DNA of 64,000 bases, taken from NCBI GenBank assembly GCA_013399115.1, contig VXAA01003990.1:1083703-1147702 (forward strand). The letters run 5' to 3'. The stretch is from Anseranas semipalmata. Taxonomy: Eukaryota > Chordata > Aves > Anseriformes > Anseranatidae. Positions 1-11,600 of the stretch are shown here, in pieces; positions within the stretch are counted from its first letter, which is position 1, and every line of letters starts with the position of its first letter. The notes under the pieces were generated by a model. The model saw only the letters and a program-made list of their open reading frames with translations, was not told the DNA's origin and did no database searches. The translations under genes were made by a program, and so were the position numbers.

Positions 1-1426
1 CCTGCCCATCCCCAGGGAGGTGGCTGGGGCTGCCCCGGTGCCCCCGGCTGCAGGGGTAGATGAAAATTTGGGAATTCTGCATTCAGTTCTGCTAAAATGG
101 CACTGCCTTGCTTTTTCTTCCTGCTTGACATTCTTGTATATTTATTTGAAAAAAGTGTGATCAAACTTCACTTCTGCACACAAGCTTCTGCACTTTTTAA
201 GTTTAAAGAACGTCACTTTGTTGTCCTTCAGAAGTCTGTAGACTTTCTTGATACACATTTTGTCTTGGGATGTCAAATTGTACTTTAGTTAGGTAGATGT
301 CTGCGGACAACCACCTGCATTCATCATAGATGCACATGGATTGCCCTTTATGTTCTTTGCAGTACCAGTTCTACACTTGCTTTCCTGTCTGGTGTTATGC
401 GTTCAGGGGTATTAAGGGAAGAAACAGACCTTTCTGTACCATGGGCTTGAATATTTAGAGCTGTGCTGGGAAATCTGGAGATTGAGAAACATGAACAATT
501 GATTGAACAGTCGTGCTGAGTCAAAACAGAGGTCTGTGTAGTTCAGTCGTGCTTCTCTAGCAGGAGCCCAAAATCTCAGAACAACAGGTTGACAGGAGCA
601 GATGGCATTTTACAAAGGACTTTAAAGGAACTCAGATGAGAAATTGCTGAATCGTTAACTGCAGCGTGCAAGCTCTTGTTTCTACACTGCCTCCGTGCTC
701 AGGACTGGAGAGTAGTGAGTGTCAGAGCACATTTTGAGCATATTTTTGTGGGGTAAAATGGAATCACAAATTTGTAATCCTGATGTCTGCTCCAGGACAA
801 TTACTGAATGAGAGGGTATAGCTCAGACTGAAAAATCAACAAACAGAAAAAAAAAAATCCTCTCATTAAGCATGAATTATGAACTCAAGAGTGGATCTGG
901 CCTCAGGGAATAACAGGAGCACTGAGCTGGAGCCGCGAAGGATTTACGCACCTACGAGTTAGAGGCTGCAGGCAGCGCAGGGGCGCGGGGAGAAGGGGCT
1001 GAACCGGAGCAGAGGGAAGGGCCAGTAAGCCTGTTTGATGTACCTCCACTCTTCTACGTCTTTCTAGTTTGCCAAGAGCATTCCAAATATTAAAGACCGA
1101 TCTCAGACAAGCTGAAAAATCTTAATTCCCTGCGATGTGCAACAGGAGCTAGGTCAGTCTGTACATTCCCCTGCATGTTTTTAATGTACAGCTATATTTA
1201 AGGTTCTCTTCACTTCCCGATTCTCCAAATATGCTCAAATCATTTGTCTTTCTTCATCACAGTGGTTGGAATCAAAAAAAAAATCACCCTTTTTTCAGCT
1301 GGCCTGCCCTGGTAATGTCATACACACACAGACTATGGGAATGTTTGAGAATTCAATAGAGAAAAAGGCAAATATTTTTCTTCTTNNNNNNNNNNNNNNN
1401 NNNNNNNNNNNTTTTTTTTTAAGTTT

Positions 1427-1467
<41 letters not shown>

Positions 1468-1606
1468 GTATTTTGGGTATGAAGGTAGTATTAGAGAAGA
1501 TAGAAAACCTTTGTCTGTTTTCAGTCTCCAATAGTACTGTGTGCAGATTTCCACAGCCTAGACTAAGTGAAGATTAAAAACCAGTTTAAACATTTTCCTT
1601 TGGTAG
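1..1606 (+). other. NT5E: NT5E intron (left edge of window), no exon recognised
   Basis: I looked for the upstream NT5E exon (the CNMGNLICDAM region) and did not find it, so it probably lies left of the window. The first 55 bases and 905-1020 are GC-rich patches without a recognisable product. The stretch also holds an assembly gap and a long poly-T. Confidence 0.6.
1386..1411. other. Assembly gap (26 N) beside a poly-T tract
   Basis: A run of N is followed by T-rich sequence that includes an uninterrupted poly-T of about 31 bases near 1430-1460. The gap probably reflects homopolymer read failure rather than lost coding sequence. Confidence 0.95.
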
Positions 1607-1715
1607 CTTTATGAGAATGTCAGACATCCAGATAGAAAGTCATGGAACCATGTTTCAATGTGCATCCTGAACGGCGGTGGGATACGGTCATCCATTGATG
1701 AACAGCACGCTAATG
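1607..1715 (+). CDS. NT5E: NT5E exon (nucleotide-binding loop)
   Basis: This exon follows a pyrimidine-rich acceptor ending ttggtag and closes at a GTACGT donor. It opens in phase 0 with LYENVRHPDRKSWNHVSMC and continues with ILNGGGIRSSIDEQHAN, leaving one base of a Gly codon for the next exon. The NGGGIR loop holds the Asn and Arg that contact the substrate in CD73. The acceptor position is inferred from frame and from the family's DAM-xxNN-RH pattern, so the first few residues are less certain than the rest. Confidence 0.9.
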
Positions 1716-4700
1716 GTACGTAAAGTTACACGCTGAATGACAAGTTTATCAGGAAGGAAGAATCAAGTTATCATGCAAGCCTGAACACAGTGTTAGGTAT
1801 GGGCTTGTTTTGATGGGATCTGCATAGAGTTTGGAAGCTATTTCAAACTTTCTGAAGTAGTTATTCCTCATTAGAGTGCAATTGCAGTCAGGTTGACATT
1901 AGTAGATGTTTTTAGTATTGTTTGTACACAATGCTTTTTTAATTTTGTTCTCTCTCCTTGCTGCCGTGGAACAAAGAAAGACAGTGGCTATTCTTCACCT
2001 CCTCCTGTAGAGGGACATACGCTATGGTTGCTGGAAGCTTTCTATAGTCTGCTGCAGAATAAGTGAATTTGTTCTTTTTTTTTTCTGAATGCTAAGATTT
2101 TATGGCTCTTATTTTCCTGATATCAGATAAATGAAAACTGAAAACGAACACATTTTTTCATTTTAGCTCAATCCTTTTCTAGGACTACATGAGCAAATCT
2201 TAAGCAATTGGAAAAGTTGCCTGACTTGTAATAAGAATTTCTGGTTTTCTTAATCTTAGGTTGGTGGTTTGTAATCTCTTTTAGTAGAGTTATTTGAATA
2301 ACAACATATGCAGTTACATCAAACTCAGACTTATTGGTCTTGTTCAGCTGGATGATAATGACAAAGGTTCATTGACTGGGACAATATACGTGGTCCTCAC
2401 CTCCACACTGACCCTCATTTTCTCAAATTGTATTTGCCATGTTCCTTGTCAAAAACATGCTGTTAAACAGTCCTAAAATAGTATTGTAAACTTTTTTTTT
2501 TTTAAATTAATGTAAATAAAGTCTCATTCCCCCAGGTAGCATTACTATGGAAGATTTGCTGTCTGTTTTGCCATTTGGAGGTCGTTTTGATTTGGTAAAG
2601 GTGAAAGGCTCCACTCTGAAAGAAGCTTTTGAGCACAGTGTGCACAGGTACGGAAGAGGAACGGGAGAGCTGCTGCAGGTCGGAGGTAAGCTGCCTTCCT
2701 TCCTTGTCTTGGTTTTCCAAAACAGCCCTCCCTTCCACGGGCCTTGTTTGTATAACACCTGGAAGGCATTTGCATTGCCTCTTTAAGAATGGAAAGCAAG
2801 CTGGCGATGCATCCCAGCTCTGTGCCTCAGGCATGCCAGCTAGCTGACACTGTTTATCCCGAATATGTTTTGGTTGAGCCGCGGGAGCCCCTGCAGCACG
2901 CAGGCCATCACTGTTTCCTTCAGCAGAGAGAGGATTCCCAGTTGTTCCAGTAACCCATAATTGGTAGCAGTTTAACGCTTTAATTAACTACAGGAAGAGA
3001 TAGTCGAGTAGAGCTGTAACAGAGTAATCGCTACAACAAGCTCCCGTTTTCTGTTCTTCGCTGACAGCCTACCTGAGACCCCAGGCCAGACTTCCCTGCC
3101 ACTTGTTGCCAGTTGTCACTTTATCAAAATCTGTTTGTGCCATTGCCTAATGACTGGGGATGTGTTCGGAGTTAGTCCAAGCGGGCTATGGAATTACTGC
3201 AGTGAATTTCTAAATATTTTAGGGATGAACAGTTAATATTAAAAACATACACACTTCTTGAATCACAGCTCCCCAGATATTTATCCAGATGTGCGCTAGG
3301 CTACAGTCATGTTTATTCCTGCTCTCCCTGTGATGCTGTGCGGATCTCTTTGTTTATCTAGCAGAAAAGCTAGGCTCCAAGGGCAGGGGCTGAGCGATTT
3401 CCCCCTCCACACCGCTCCCCACGTAGCCTGGCGGTGGGGGCACTTATCCCCCATGAGATCCAGAGCCCCCGCGTGCCGAGGACACGACCCACGTCTCGCA
3501 CACAGCGAGTGCTCTCACCAGGGAGTTACCACTGAGATAAAGCAGCAGCAGAAGCCCCTCGGCTGCCTTCTCGTAGAAAGAAAGAAAGAAGAAAAGATGC
3601 CTGGTAGCTCTGGAAAGGGTTCAGGACAGAAGATGCACGGAGGAAGAGAGCCAAGGTCAGAAGAGCCGCTGTGCTTTGGGCTAGCGTTAGTGGCTTCCTG
3701 AGCAGCAAATTCTTGGCAGTGCTGTTCCTGGGGCCTAGCCTTCCCTCGACTTTGAACGAGGAAGGTTCACGATGAGAAATGTTTAATTCTCCTACAGCGA
3801 GTAGAAGCTGCAATATTCAGTCCTGGCTTAGCTTTCTTGTCTTCAGGCCAGTGCTTATTATCCATAATAGGCTGGCTGGCTTTAAAAGACATTTGAAGCA
3901 ACGAGATAGTGGAAAGAGCAGGCGTATGCTGACAGCCATCAGGGAAAGTATTTTTATCCTGCAGTACCCTAATCCAATTTGTTTCTGTGAAAATGTGACA
4001 AGAAGAGAACAGGCGATCTGACAAGTAACTGAGGTGGGGCAGTACTTCAGCAATTCTCTAAACTTGTGAGTTTTCTTGGATAAAAGTTTATTTGTGTGCT
4101 AAGAAAATACGGCATTAACTTGTATCCCTCAGAACAATACAACTTCTCAGTCACAGAAGCTAACGTAAAGAATCTTAAAAATGATGTAGGATGCTGCGTC
4201 TAGCCCCTTATGATAGGCACTGCATAAAGTGGTACTCATATTTTTTGTAGGCATCCATGTGGTCTATGATCTCTCCAGAGCCCCAGGAAGCAGAGTTGTT
4301 AGCATAGAGGTGCTGTGTACAGCCTGCAGAGTCCCCGCCTACGTCCCACTGCAGATGGATGAAATATACAACGTGACTCTCCCGTCCTACATGCTGTTTG
4401 GTGGAGATGGCTACCACATGCTGAAAGACAACCTGGCGTACACTAAAGGTAAGTACAGGCTCTAAGAAGGTAGCAGACAATTCCTAAAGGTTAAAAGATC
4501 TTTCTATAGTGTGTGTCAGAATTTTTGCTTTTATTGGATAGATTAAATTTGCTTCTATTCTGATGGCTCTGGATTGCTAATTTAGCTTTTAGTCAGGAAC
4601 TTTTTTTCCAGTTAAATCACAAAAGTTTCATGAAGTTTGAAAGTTTCAAAAAGAAACTGAGCCTTGACAATTCAGCTCCACTTAGAGAACAGTTCTGGGA

Positions 4701-6258
4701 TCATGGTAAACCAGTGAAAAAGCAAAAAACACACTAGACTAAATATTACGTGTACCGCCTTGCACTTGTACTGACTGCTACGCAGTGCATCTGAAGGAAA
4801 GGCACTGTTTCCTTTAGACCTCAAACTTCCACTCTGCAGAAGTATTTCCACAGACAGAATTGTCACCTCTGCTACTCAAGGACATGCAGCTCAGGTGAGC
4901 AACACGGGAGGAGGGGGGAAGAGATGCCAGCTTGCTCCGCGGGCATTAGCCTACGCTTCCGAAAGCATCAGGCTTCTCGCGAGTTCTGCAGCCCAAGCAC
5001 CGAGGAATGCAGCAGGCAGGGTGCTGACACAAGCCAGGCTAGGGAGGTAAAGAGGACGTGTTTTCCAATGCTGTTTTACGATCCTTTCTAGTAGCACACA
5101 AACTGTTAGAAATTCAGCATTCATACAGTTGACATAGACATCTTTTAGGACAAAGGGAAACTATGAAAAGTTTTTGAGATTGAAATTATTTTTTTCTGAA
5201 AACACAAAAAAGATGGAATACCCTATTAAAAAAAATACATAAAAGTATCTTCTAGGAGCACATCTGTATCATCTGGAACTTCCACTTTGTATGTTCCAAC
5301 TCTGGAGTGATTATAGTTATAATGTAGTTAAGCATGTTTTTACTACCAAAAAACCACTTCCTTTCGGACCTCCCTTACAGACTATTTTTTGGATCTACAG
5401 GATGTTTCAATTTAAAATTGATGTTTACAATCAAATTTAGCCTATGGTTGAATGGGGTGGTGGTGTGGTTTTTAGAGAATAACTGTTTACGCAGAAATAG
5501 ATTCACACAGAAATCATGAGGAATAATGAAAGGTAACAGCTTGAAAGGTTCTAGTAGCATCTTCCAGTGTATATCAGAGGGGCAAAGTAACTACTTCTAG
5601 CTGGAGGTGTTGCACTTCAGGGTTACAAGAGCTTGGATCAGAAAGGGCTCTCATGAGATGGTTGGCTGCAGTGACTCAAGGGGGTTTTCCAGTGTAGAAA
5701 ATTTGTGTGCACACCGACTAGAAATTCTTCCTAAAAAAAATAAATACATTTGAAAAAATCTACCCAAGCCTGGTTGGAAATTACCATTGTAACAGAGAAG
5801 CAAACAAACATGAAAGCCAGACAAAGTGAAGCTTTTTGTTTTTTTTCGCAACATATGACATTGCGAAAAATTTTGGTTACAAACCAGCACAGAGGTTTCT
5901 ATCTGTGCACAAAACCCAACTCTCCCCACCCCTATGCTGCCTTGATGGCAGGCCTGCTGATTCAGTAGGATCACAAACAGTAGAAAACAGTGGGCTTTAA
6001 GACTTGAGCTAAAACCGCAATTTTAAGTAGGTTCTTAAAGTCTGGTACAGAGCTTGGCTGCTGCAGAGAACATTAATCTTTTTTTTGCTCGTTTGTTTAG
6101 GTGAACCTGATGTTGAGGTTGTTTCCCGGTACCTTCGTAGAATGAAGAGAGTTTACCCAGCAGTTGAAGGTCGAATAAAGTTTTCTTCAGGAAGTCTTAT
6201 CCAAGGAAGCCTTTCCCTGATTTCTGTACTGTTCACTGTAACATTCTTGCATACCTGA
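1607..6258 (+). CDS. NT5E: NT5E, ecto-5'-nucleotidase (CD73), 3' four coding exons
   Basis: This is the C-terminal part of CD73, the GPI-anchored surface enzyme that hydrolyses extracellular AMP to adenosine. Four exons join in frame: 1607-1715, 2536-2685, 4251-4448 and 6101-6258 (stop TGA 6256-6258). All introns are GT-AG. Together they encode about 204 residues: the end of the linker, then the C-terminal substrate-binding domain. The nucleotide-binding loop ILNGGGIRSS, the stacking-loop motif VLPFGG, the motifs EHSVHRYG and GGDGYHM, and YPAVEGRIKFSSGS before a hydrophobic tail are all family hallmarks. The metallophosphoesterase domain with the catalytic metal-binding residues lies in exons to the left of the window. 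The tail after IKFSSGS is a GPI-attachment signal. The gene converges on SNX14, the conserved vertebrate neighbour. Odd points are a Tyr where mammals have Phe at the second stacking position and one extra residue after the IRSSIDE loop. Confidence 0.97.
2536..2685 (+). CDS. NT5E: NT5E exon (VLPFGG stacking loop)
   Basis: The acceptor is tcattcccccag and the donor is GGAG|GTAAGC. The exon encodes SITMEDLLSVLPFGG, then FDLVKVKGSTLKEAFEHSVH and RYGRGTGELLQVG. It enters with GT completing a Gly codon and exits after one base of a Gly codon. The Phe of PFGG is one of the two aromatic residues that stack on the adenine ring in CD73. Confidence 0.97.
2686..4250 (+). other. NT5E: NT5E intron, GC-rich middle
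   Basis: This intron is bounded by GTAAGC and TTTTTTGTAG. Positions 3300-3740 are noticeably richer in GC than the surroundings and open in several frames. No family is recognisable, and GC-rich sequence has few stops, so I do not call a gene. Confidence 0.8.
4251..4448 (+). CDS. NT5E: NT5E exon (second substrate-stacking loop)
   Basis: The acceptor is tattttttgtag and the donor is AAAG|GTAAGT. The exon encodes IHVVYDLSRAPGSRVVSIEV, LCTACRVPAYVPLQMDEIYN and VTLPSYMLFGGDGYHMLKDN. The paired cysteines of LCTAC match the CTKC disulfide of the mammalian enzyme. In mammals the loop before GGDG carries a Phe that stacks on adenine; at the aligned place here I read Tyr (SYMLFGGD). The Asp that follows is kept. 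Confidence 0.97.
4449..6100 (+). other. NT5E: Last NT5E intron, nothing recognised
   Basis: This intron is bounded by GTAAGT and TTGTTTAG. I recognise no exon, repeat family or RNA gene in it. Confidence 0.8.
6101..6258 (+). CDS. NT5E: NT5E last coding exon with GPI-anchor signal
   Basis: The acceptor is gctcgtttgtttag; the first two bases complete a Gly codon. The exon encodes EPDVEVVSRYLRRMKRVYPA, VEGRIKFSSGS, then a hydrophobic tail (SLSLISVLFTVTFLHT) and TGA at 6256-6258. The small-residue stretch followed by a hydrophobic terminus is a GPI-attachment signal. The tail sequence itself differs from the mammalian one, as is usual for a cleaved signal. Confidence 0.97.
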
Positions 6259-6873
6259 TTGTTGCTGTGTTTACATTTTGCAGAAGGCAGGAAGATAGAG
6301 ATGGTGCTGAGGAAGGGAAAAGAACTGTTCTCTTTTCTCAAAGCTTAAAACGAATGAATGTTTTGGTTTCTGCATGCAGTCAGTAAATAGCACACGATTG
6401 TCTTTGATCTGGTAGAGCCACTGAAGTGACCAAGCGGGCAGAATTCATGGCTCCTTACTTTCAAACAGCAGGTACAAACAAACGTGCATAACCCACGGTT
6501 CAGGTTGAGGTTTCAAGAAGCAAACTATCGGCGCTCCATCGTGAAACAACCACTAACCAAAATGGGATATTCTTAACTCGTCAAATCCTTGTAGCTGTCC
6601 TAGAGAGTTGACTAAGAATCTGATACCAGTAATGTAAAGAAGCTTCTAGAAATAGATATATTATAGGTGTATAATCTCCCTTTGACCTCCACCTGGGGTT
6701 TAAGGTTTCAATCTAATGATTCCAGCTTGCTGCCTGTTATCTCAACTACACCAATGCCTGAAAGAGCTGGATTAAACCCAGTGTCATGAAAAGCGTTGGT
6801 CTATTTATGTACAATTTAAAAAGTTTTTGCATTTTACTTTTTAAGACACAGCAGCTCATTTATGTTTTCCATT

Positions 6874-6879
6874 AATAAA
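6874..6879 (+). terminator. NT5E: Proximal poly(A) signal AATAAA, NT5E candidate
   Basis: A canonical hexamer lies 616 bases after the stop codon and is followed by T/G-rich sequence (TTGATTTGATTTTGATAAATT). Confidence 0.45.
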
Positions 6880-8195
6880 GGATGGAACAAAAGCTTGATT
6901 TGATTTTGATAAATTTTGACAAATCAAGTATGCAACTTCACCATTTAATATGACCAGTTTGGGGACTGTAGCATAAGAACATGGTAGCTAAGATTGTTTT
7001 ATATAAAGATGCTCAGTTTTACACCTTATTCCAAAGGTCAAAGCACAGGACTCCCGACCATTACCCTGCATCAGCAATGTTCATGGAGAACATCAGGTAC
7101 ACACATCGATTTTTGCAGCACTGTAGCATCCTTTAGAAGTTGCCCAGTAATGGGGCTTTTTACAGCATAAACTGGCTTTATCGTAATAGTGATCATAACC
7201 CAAAAGCCCATTTCCTGTAGGGGGAGGCTATGCTTAAAAAATACACAGTTGTAAGAGGCAGGCTAATGAGCATAAAGTCAGAAATAGGATGAAATGTTAA
7301 GTCGACATTTCTGACACTTTGTTAAGGAATGATTGCTTATAAGTGAGTGCAAACGATGATATTTTTCTAAGATCATTTCCATTTGGAATTTTGACATCAA
7401 CATACTTCCCTATTGTTTATTGCTGTATTAAACCGATGTGCAGAGTTTTTAATTTGATTTTCTAGAAAGCAAATTACACCTTTTTCAAGAGCCAAGCTCC
7501 TCACTTCTGAAATTCACTGCACCTGCAGATTACATGGAGAAGTTGTATAATATTAAGGTAAACTTTAGTATGTTTAAATTTCAAGACCTAATTCGTTTTC
7601 ACATAAATTCAAGGGTTGTGCACAAAGAGATGTGGACTACACAGTTGCATTGAATAAGCTGTGTTAGAACAGGGAGGCAAATAACAGCTGACCTTGACAC
7701 TGGTTATAACATGGCACTGATGATTTGTCAATACTAGCTCCTAAAGTTACCAATTTACAGAATGGTCTTCCCCAAATCAACATGAAACCAGTAACAGAGA
7801 CTACATTTATAGACTGAGCTGTACATGCACATCAGTTTTGTTTTAAAAATGTTACAACTCCTACTTCAGCATACCCAGAGGGAAATAACACTTCTACCTT
7901 CTTCTGGCAAACAGAAGGAAAAGGTATACAAAAGCAATAGAGGCAGTTAATGCAAATTGTGTAGACAAAGAACACTAATACTGCACTAGACAAGTTTGGT
8001 TGGTTTGTAAAAGCAAAAACTAGGGAGTGTCTGAAAAGAAAAATCTCAAGGAATGTCTATTAAAATATCTCTGTGGTGTTCTGTGAGTAAAACTTCTTAA
8101 AAATCCATGCATAAGGCCCTTTCAAAGTCTCTTTTATAAAAGCTGAGCCAACAAATTAAGGTTTACAGGAAAAAATCTTTGTACATTTGTGTACT

Positions 8196-8201
8196 AATAA
8201 A
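8196..8201 (+). terminator. NT5E: Distal poly(A) signal AATAAA, NT5E candidate
   Basis: This canonical hexamer lies about 1.94 kb after the NT5E stop. It is less than 300 bases from the opposite-strand SNX14 signal at 8475-8480. Confidence 0.45.
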
Positions 8202-8454
8202 TTTTCAGAAAATGCTAAAAACAGACTCTTATTCTCTTTTCTAATCCTGTGATCCTAATCCATGTTTCTAAGTGTCCTCTAAGGAAGGCAACAATAATTG
8301 TGCTTTTAGCAAAGCTAAAGATGCAGGCTGCTCTCCCAGCAGTCTTATTTTATATCATCCTGTACTTTCACATGCAGAGATTTTGGGGAAGTAAATCTGA
8401 CTTACTGATAGCAGCTAAATAATTTTAAATAAAAAGTACGGATATATTATTTAC

Positions 8455-8615
8455 TTGGTATTAATTTTAATGTCTTTATTGCATAAAGAGATTTTTAAAA
8501 CTTAGATTTTATGTTATTTACAGGAAAATATACAATGCAAGGCTAAAATATCACATGTCCATTATGTTAGTGCACAGCAGATGTTTCTACCACATGTCCA
8601 GCAAGGTCCCTGCAT
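8455..8615 (-). other. SNX14: SNX14 3'UTR, approximate short form
   Basis: This runs from the stop to just past AATAAA (complement of 8475-8480). The end is inferred from the usual 10-30 base distance from signal to cleavage. A longer form reaching into the NT5E side is possible. Confidence 0.5.
8475..8480 (-). terminator. SNX14: SNX14 poly(A) signal AATAAA
   Basis: TTTATT on + reads AATAAA on the SNX14 strand, about 136 bases after its stop codon (ATGCAATAAAGACATT). Confidence 0.6.
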
Positions 8616-8654
8616 TCACATCCAACACGACACAGAGCTAGCTTCCTTTGGAGC
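8616..8654 (-). CDS. SNX14: SNX14 exon 29 (last coding exon)
   Basis: It encodes [12 protein letters not shown] followed by TGA at 8616-8618. The human counterpart reads VQKEVTSVTSWM, so the extreme C terminus is diverged but the SxWM end is kept. The acceptor is CTATTTAACAG. Confidence 0.95.
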   Translation of the reverse strand, partial: APKEASSVSCWM

Positions 8655-11600
8655 CTGTTAAATAGTAATAAAAAAAAAATTGACTTAAGTATGAAAATCC
8701 ATATTTACATATAAACAACAGATCTAATGTGCAATGATTAATGATATTTGAAAACATCCACTTGAAATCAGAGATAACAGAAAGGAAGGCTACTGCTTTC
8801 AGGTTTTTAATACTATTTCTTCAAAGAGAAATTTTATTTCTTCTCTGGAATTTCTCACCTCCTCCATTCTTAAATGCTAAACACACTTTTCTTAATGCAG
8901 CAATTTTCTGCTCTGGAAGTTTCAGTTCTTATCCTTAGAACTGGCACACTTAGGCATGCTCCCATTAAACACAGTTTATCTATCGGTAGTGGTCCACTAT
9001 CTATCTGCATTGGTACGCGTAGCAGGATATAACTTCAAGATGTAGATCTCAGGAGTGGGAAGTAGGTTGACATCCCCTCTAACAGCAATTTTCCCATTTC
9101 TGCAATTGCTATTGCCCCTGGTGAACACGCAGTGCTCAAAATAAAACTTCTAGGATGCTCCAATTTCTCTTTAAATGCTGAGCAATCCGAAATATTTTTC
9201 AGTTCCTTACTGCACCTATGAACACATTTTGGTAACATGCAACTCAAGAAGGACCAGGCTGTTCAACAGAGGTAAGTCACTGGGGTTATTTTTTCCCCAG
9301 TATGACTGATAACTAAGAACGAGCCATTAATTTTAAACTTGCCCATTAAAATTATTTGGAGGAAACTATTCTCTTCCCAAATGGCTTCATGGTCAGCTTG
9401 CAGTGATTTAGGGGAAATTATATTTTGAATTTAGGGCTCCACATGAAAAACACTGCCCTCCATCCATCCTCTCTCTCCACTTTGCATTTGCCTTTTCGTA
9501 TTCATCCTCCCTCATCTGCCTCATGTAGTCCATCACAGTCCTACAGCCCTCGCTACCAGGTCCTACAGTCAAACCTCACGGAAACAGCACTTTCTTCTGT
9601 TTTACTCCTGGCACATCCAAAACAGGAAACCAGCTGAAGTTCCTGGTTGGACTGTCTTCTCTTCCTTTCCTCTGCTGAAATCTGGCTCAGCGAATACTCT
9701 CCCTCCGTTCCCATCATCACCTTCAGCCACATGGGACATGCAGAGCCCAAGCCTCAATGCTGCTGGTTCACTAGGACCAAAGGTAGCATCAGAGGTCCCT
9801 CCTTAAAGTGTTTTTCTGTAACACTGCAGAGCAGTGTTAAGCAGTTACAGGGGATGAAAGGATGGATTAAGAAATTGTAAAAACCTTAATCCTGATTTAA
9901 ATTGAACAACCTTTTCTTGATTTGTTTTCAAAGAAAGAAGTATTTTCCCCATTAAACATACACACTGGTGCAGAATGGTTGAGGTTAGAGGGGACCTCTG
10001 GAGGTCCTCTGGTGCAACACCCCTGCTCAAGCAGGGCCACCGAGAGCTACTTGCCTAGGACCGCGTCCTCCACAACCTCTCTGGGCAACCTGCTCCAGTG
10101 CTCAGTCACCTGCACAGGAAAGTACTTCCTGATGTTTAGACGGAACCTCCTGTGAACAGGCCCCGCTCTCTCAGCTTCTCCTTGTAGGAGAGATGCTCCA
10201 GTCCCTTCATCATCTTGGTGGCCCTCCGCTCAACTCTTTCCAGTCTGTCCATATCTCTCATGTACTGGGGGGCCCAGAATTGGACCCAGTACTCAAGGTG
10301 GGGCCTCACCAGGGCTGAGCAGAGGGGAAGGATCACCTCCATTGACCTGCTGGCAACACTCCTCCTAATACAGCCCGGGATGCCATTGGCCTTCTTTGTA
10401 GCAAGGGCACACTGCTGGCTCATGTTCCACTTGGTGTCCACCAGGACCCCCCAGGTCCTTTTCTGCAGAGCTACTTTCCAGCTGAGCAGTCCCCCAGCAT
10501 GTACTGGTGCATGGGGTTGTTCCTCTCCTGCAGGCAGGACTTTGCTCTTCCCCTTGTTGAACTTCATGAGGTTCCTGTGAGCCCATTTCTCCAGTCTGTC
10601 CAGGTCATTCTGGATGACCCTCTGGTATATCTGCTGCTCCCACCCAGGTCAGCGTCATCTGCAGACGTGCCAAAGGTACACTCTGCCCCATCATCCAGAT
10701 CATTAATGAAGGTATTAAACAGGATTGGACCCAGAACTGACCCTTGGGGTACACTCCTAGTTACTGGCCTCCAGTTAGCCTACTGACCATCACCCTCTCG
10801 GCATGACCAACACTTTAAGGATTATGTAAACACTTAACACAAAGCCTTTAACTTTTTTTTCCAGCACTAACTGAAGACAGGCCAATGTTCCTATAGATAT
10901 ACTGTTAGCAGCTGAGGTACAAAACCAATTAAGTGCAGTAAAACAGCAGGGCTAAGCCAGGTCTTTCATGCAGCACACAGGTCACCAGGCTACTTCCTTA
11001 TTTGCTTGGTTGGTTGGACCTTCTTTTGTTTGTTCTTAACTGGTTGAACACCGCCATGAATAGGTCAGCTAAGAGCTGATAACAAAGTAAGTTAAACAGG
11101 CTGAGTGAAAACAACAGAAGGTGCCCTAGCTTGTTCTGACATCTATCATTTGTTTGTTTACTATGCAAAACAGATCACTGCTGGCACTCCTGTGATTCTC
11201 AGACACAGGACTCACGCAACAAAAATCCGAATGATAAATAGGGTGGTGTTTTGTTTTTTTTTTCAAATGAGATGAATCACAAACCTAGCGATATGCATTT
11301 ATATAGCATTCTGTGTTGTGCAGATTCTTTCTCCTTTATCTGGATAGCGGAAGTTAACTTTGCAGTGACCAAACTTTGGTAACAAACCCTTCTACCAAAT
11401 AATCTCAAGAAAAATGCTGATGCTCAATCTGAGCTCTGCATGCAGAACTCACTTCCTAAAGACAGCAAATGCATGAACTAGAACAGAGACAATCAAAAAG
11501 AAAGGCATGGAGACCCTGACAAGTGGTTACTCTGCCCAATTATACTGAAAGACACACCAGACTTACTGCATGCTAGGTGAATGGACCAAAACAGATTTGC

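Larger units (their letters stand above)
6259..8220 (+). other. NT5E: NT5E 3'UTR, approximate extent
   Basis: This non-coding stretch follows the NT5E stop. Two AATAAA hexamers fit as poly(A) signals: 6874-6879 (ATTAATAAAGG) and 8196-8201 (CTAATAAATT). They would give 3'UTRs of about 0.6 or 1.95 kb. From memory the mammalian NT5E 3'UTR is of the longer order, so I draw the distal end. No open frame, repeat or RNA gene is evident. Confidence 0.55.

Noticed and set aside
97..288. 63-codon hydrophobic frame as an upstream NT5E exon
   Set aside because: It does not match any CD73 segment and has no splice sites in the right phase.
3309..3701. 130-codon + strand frame in an NT5E intron
   Set aside because: GC-rich, low similarity to anything known, and open in the reverse frames too. 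No splice or promoter support.
10136..10567. 143-codon minus-strand open frame as a host gene
   Set aside because: The sequence is the reverse-transcriptase tail of a CR1 LINE.
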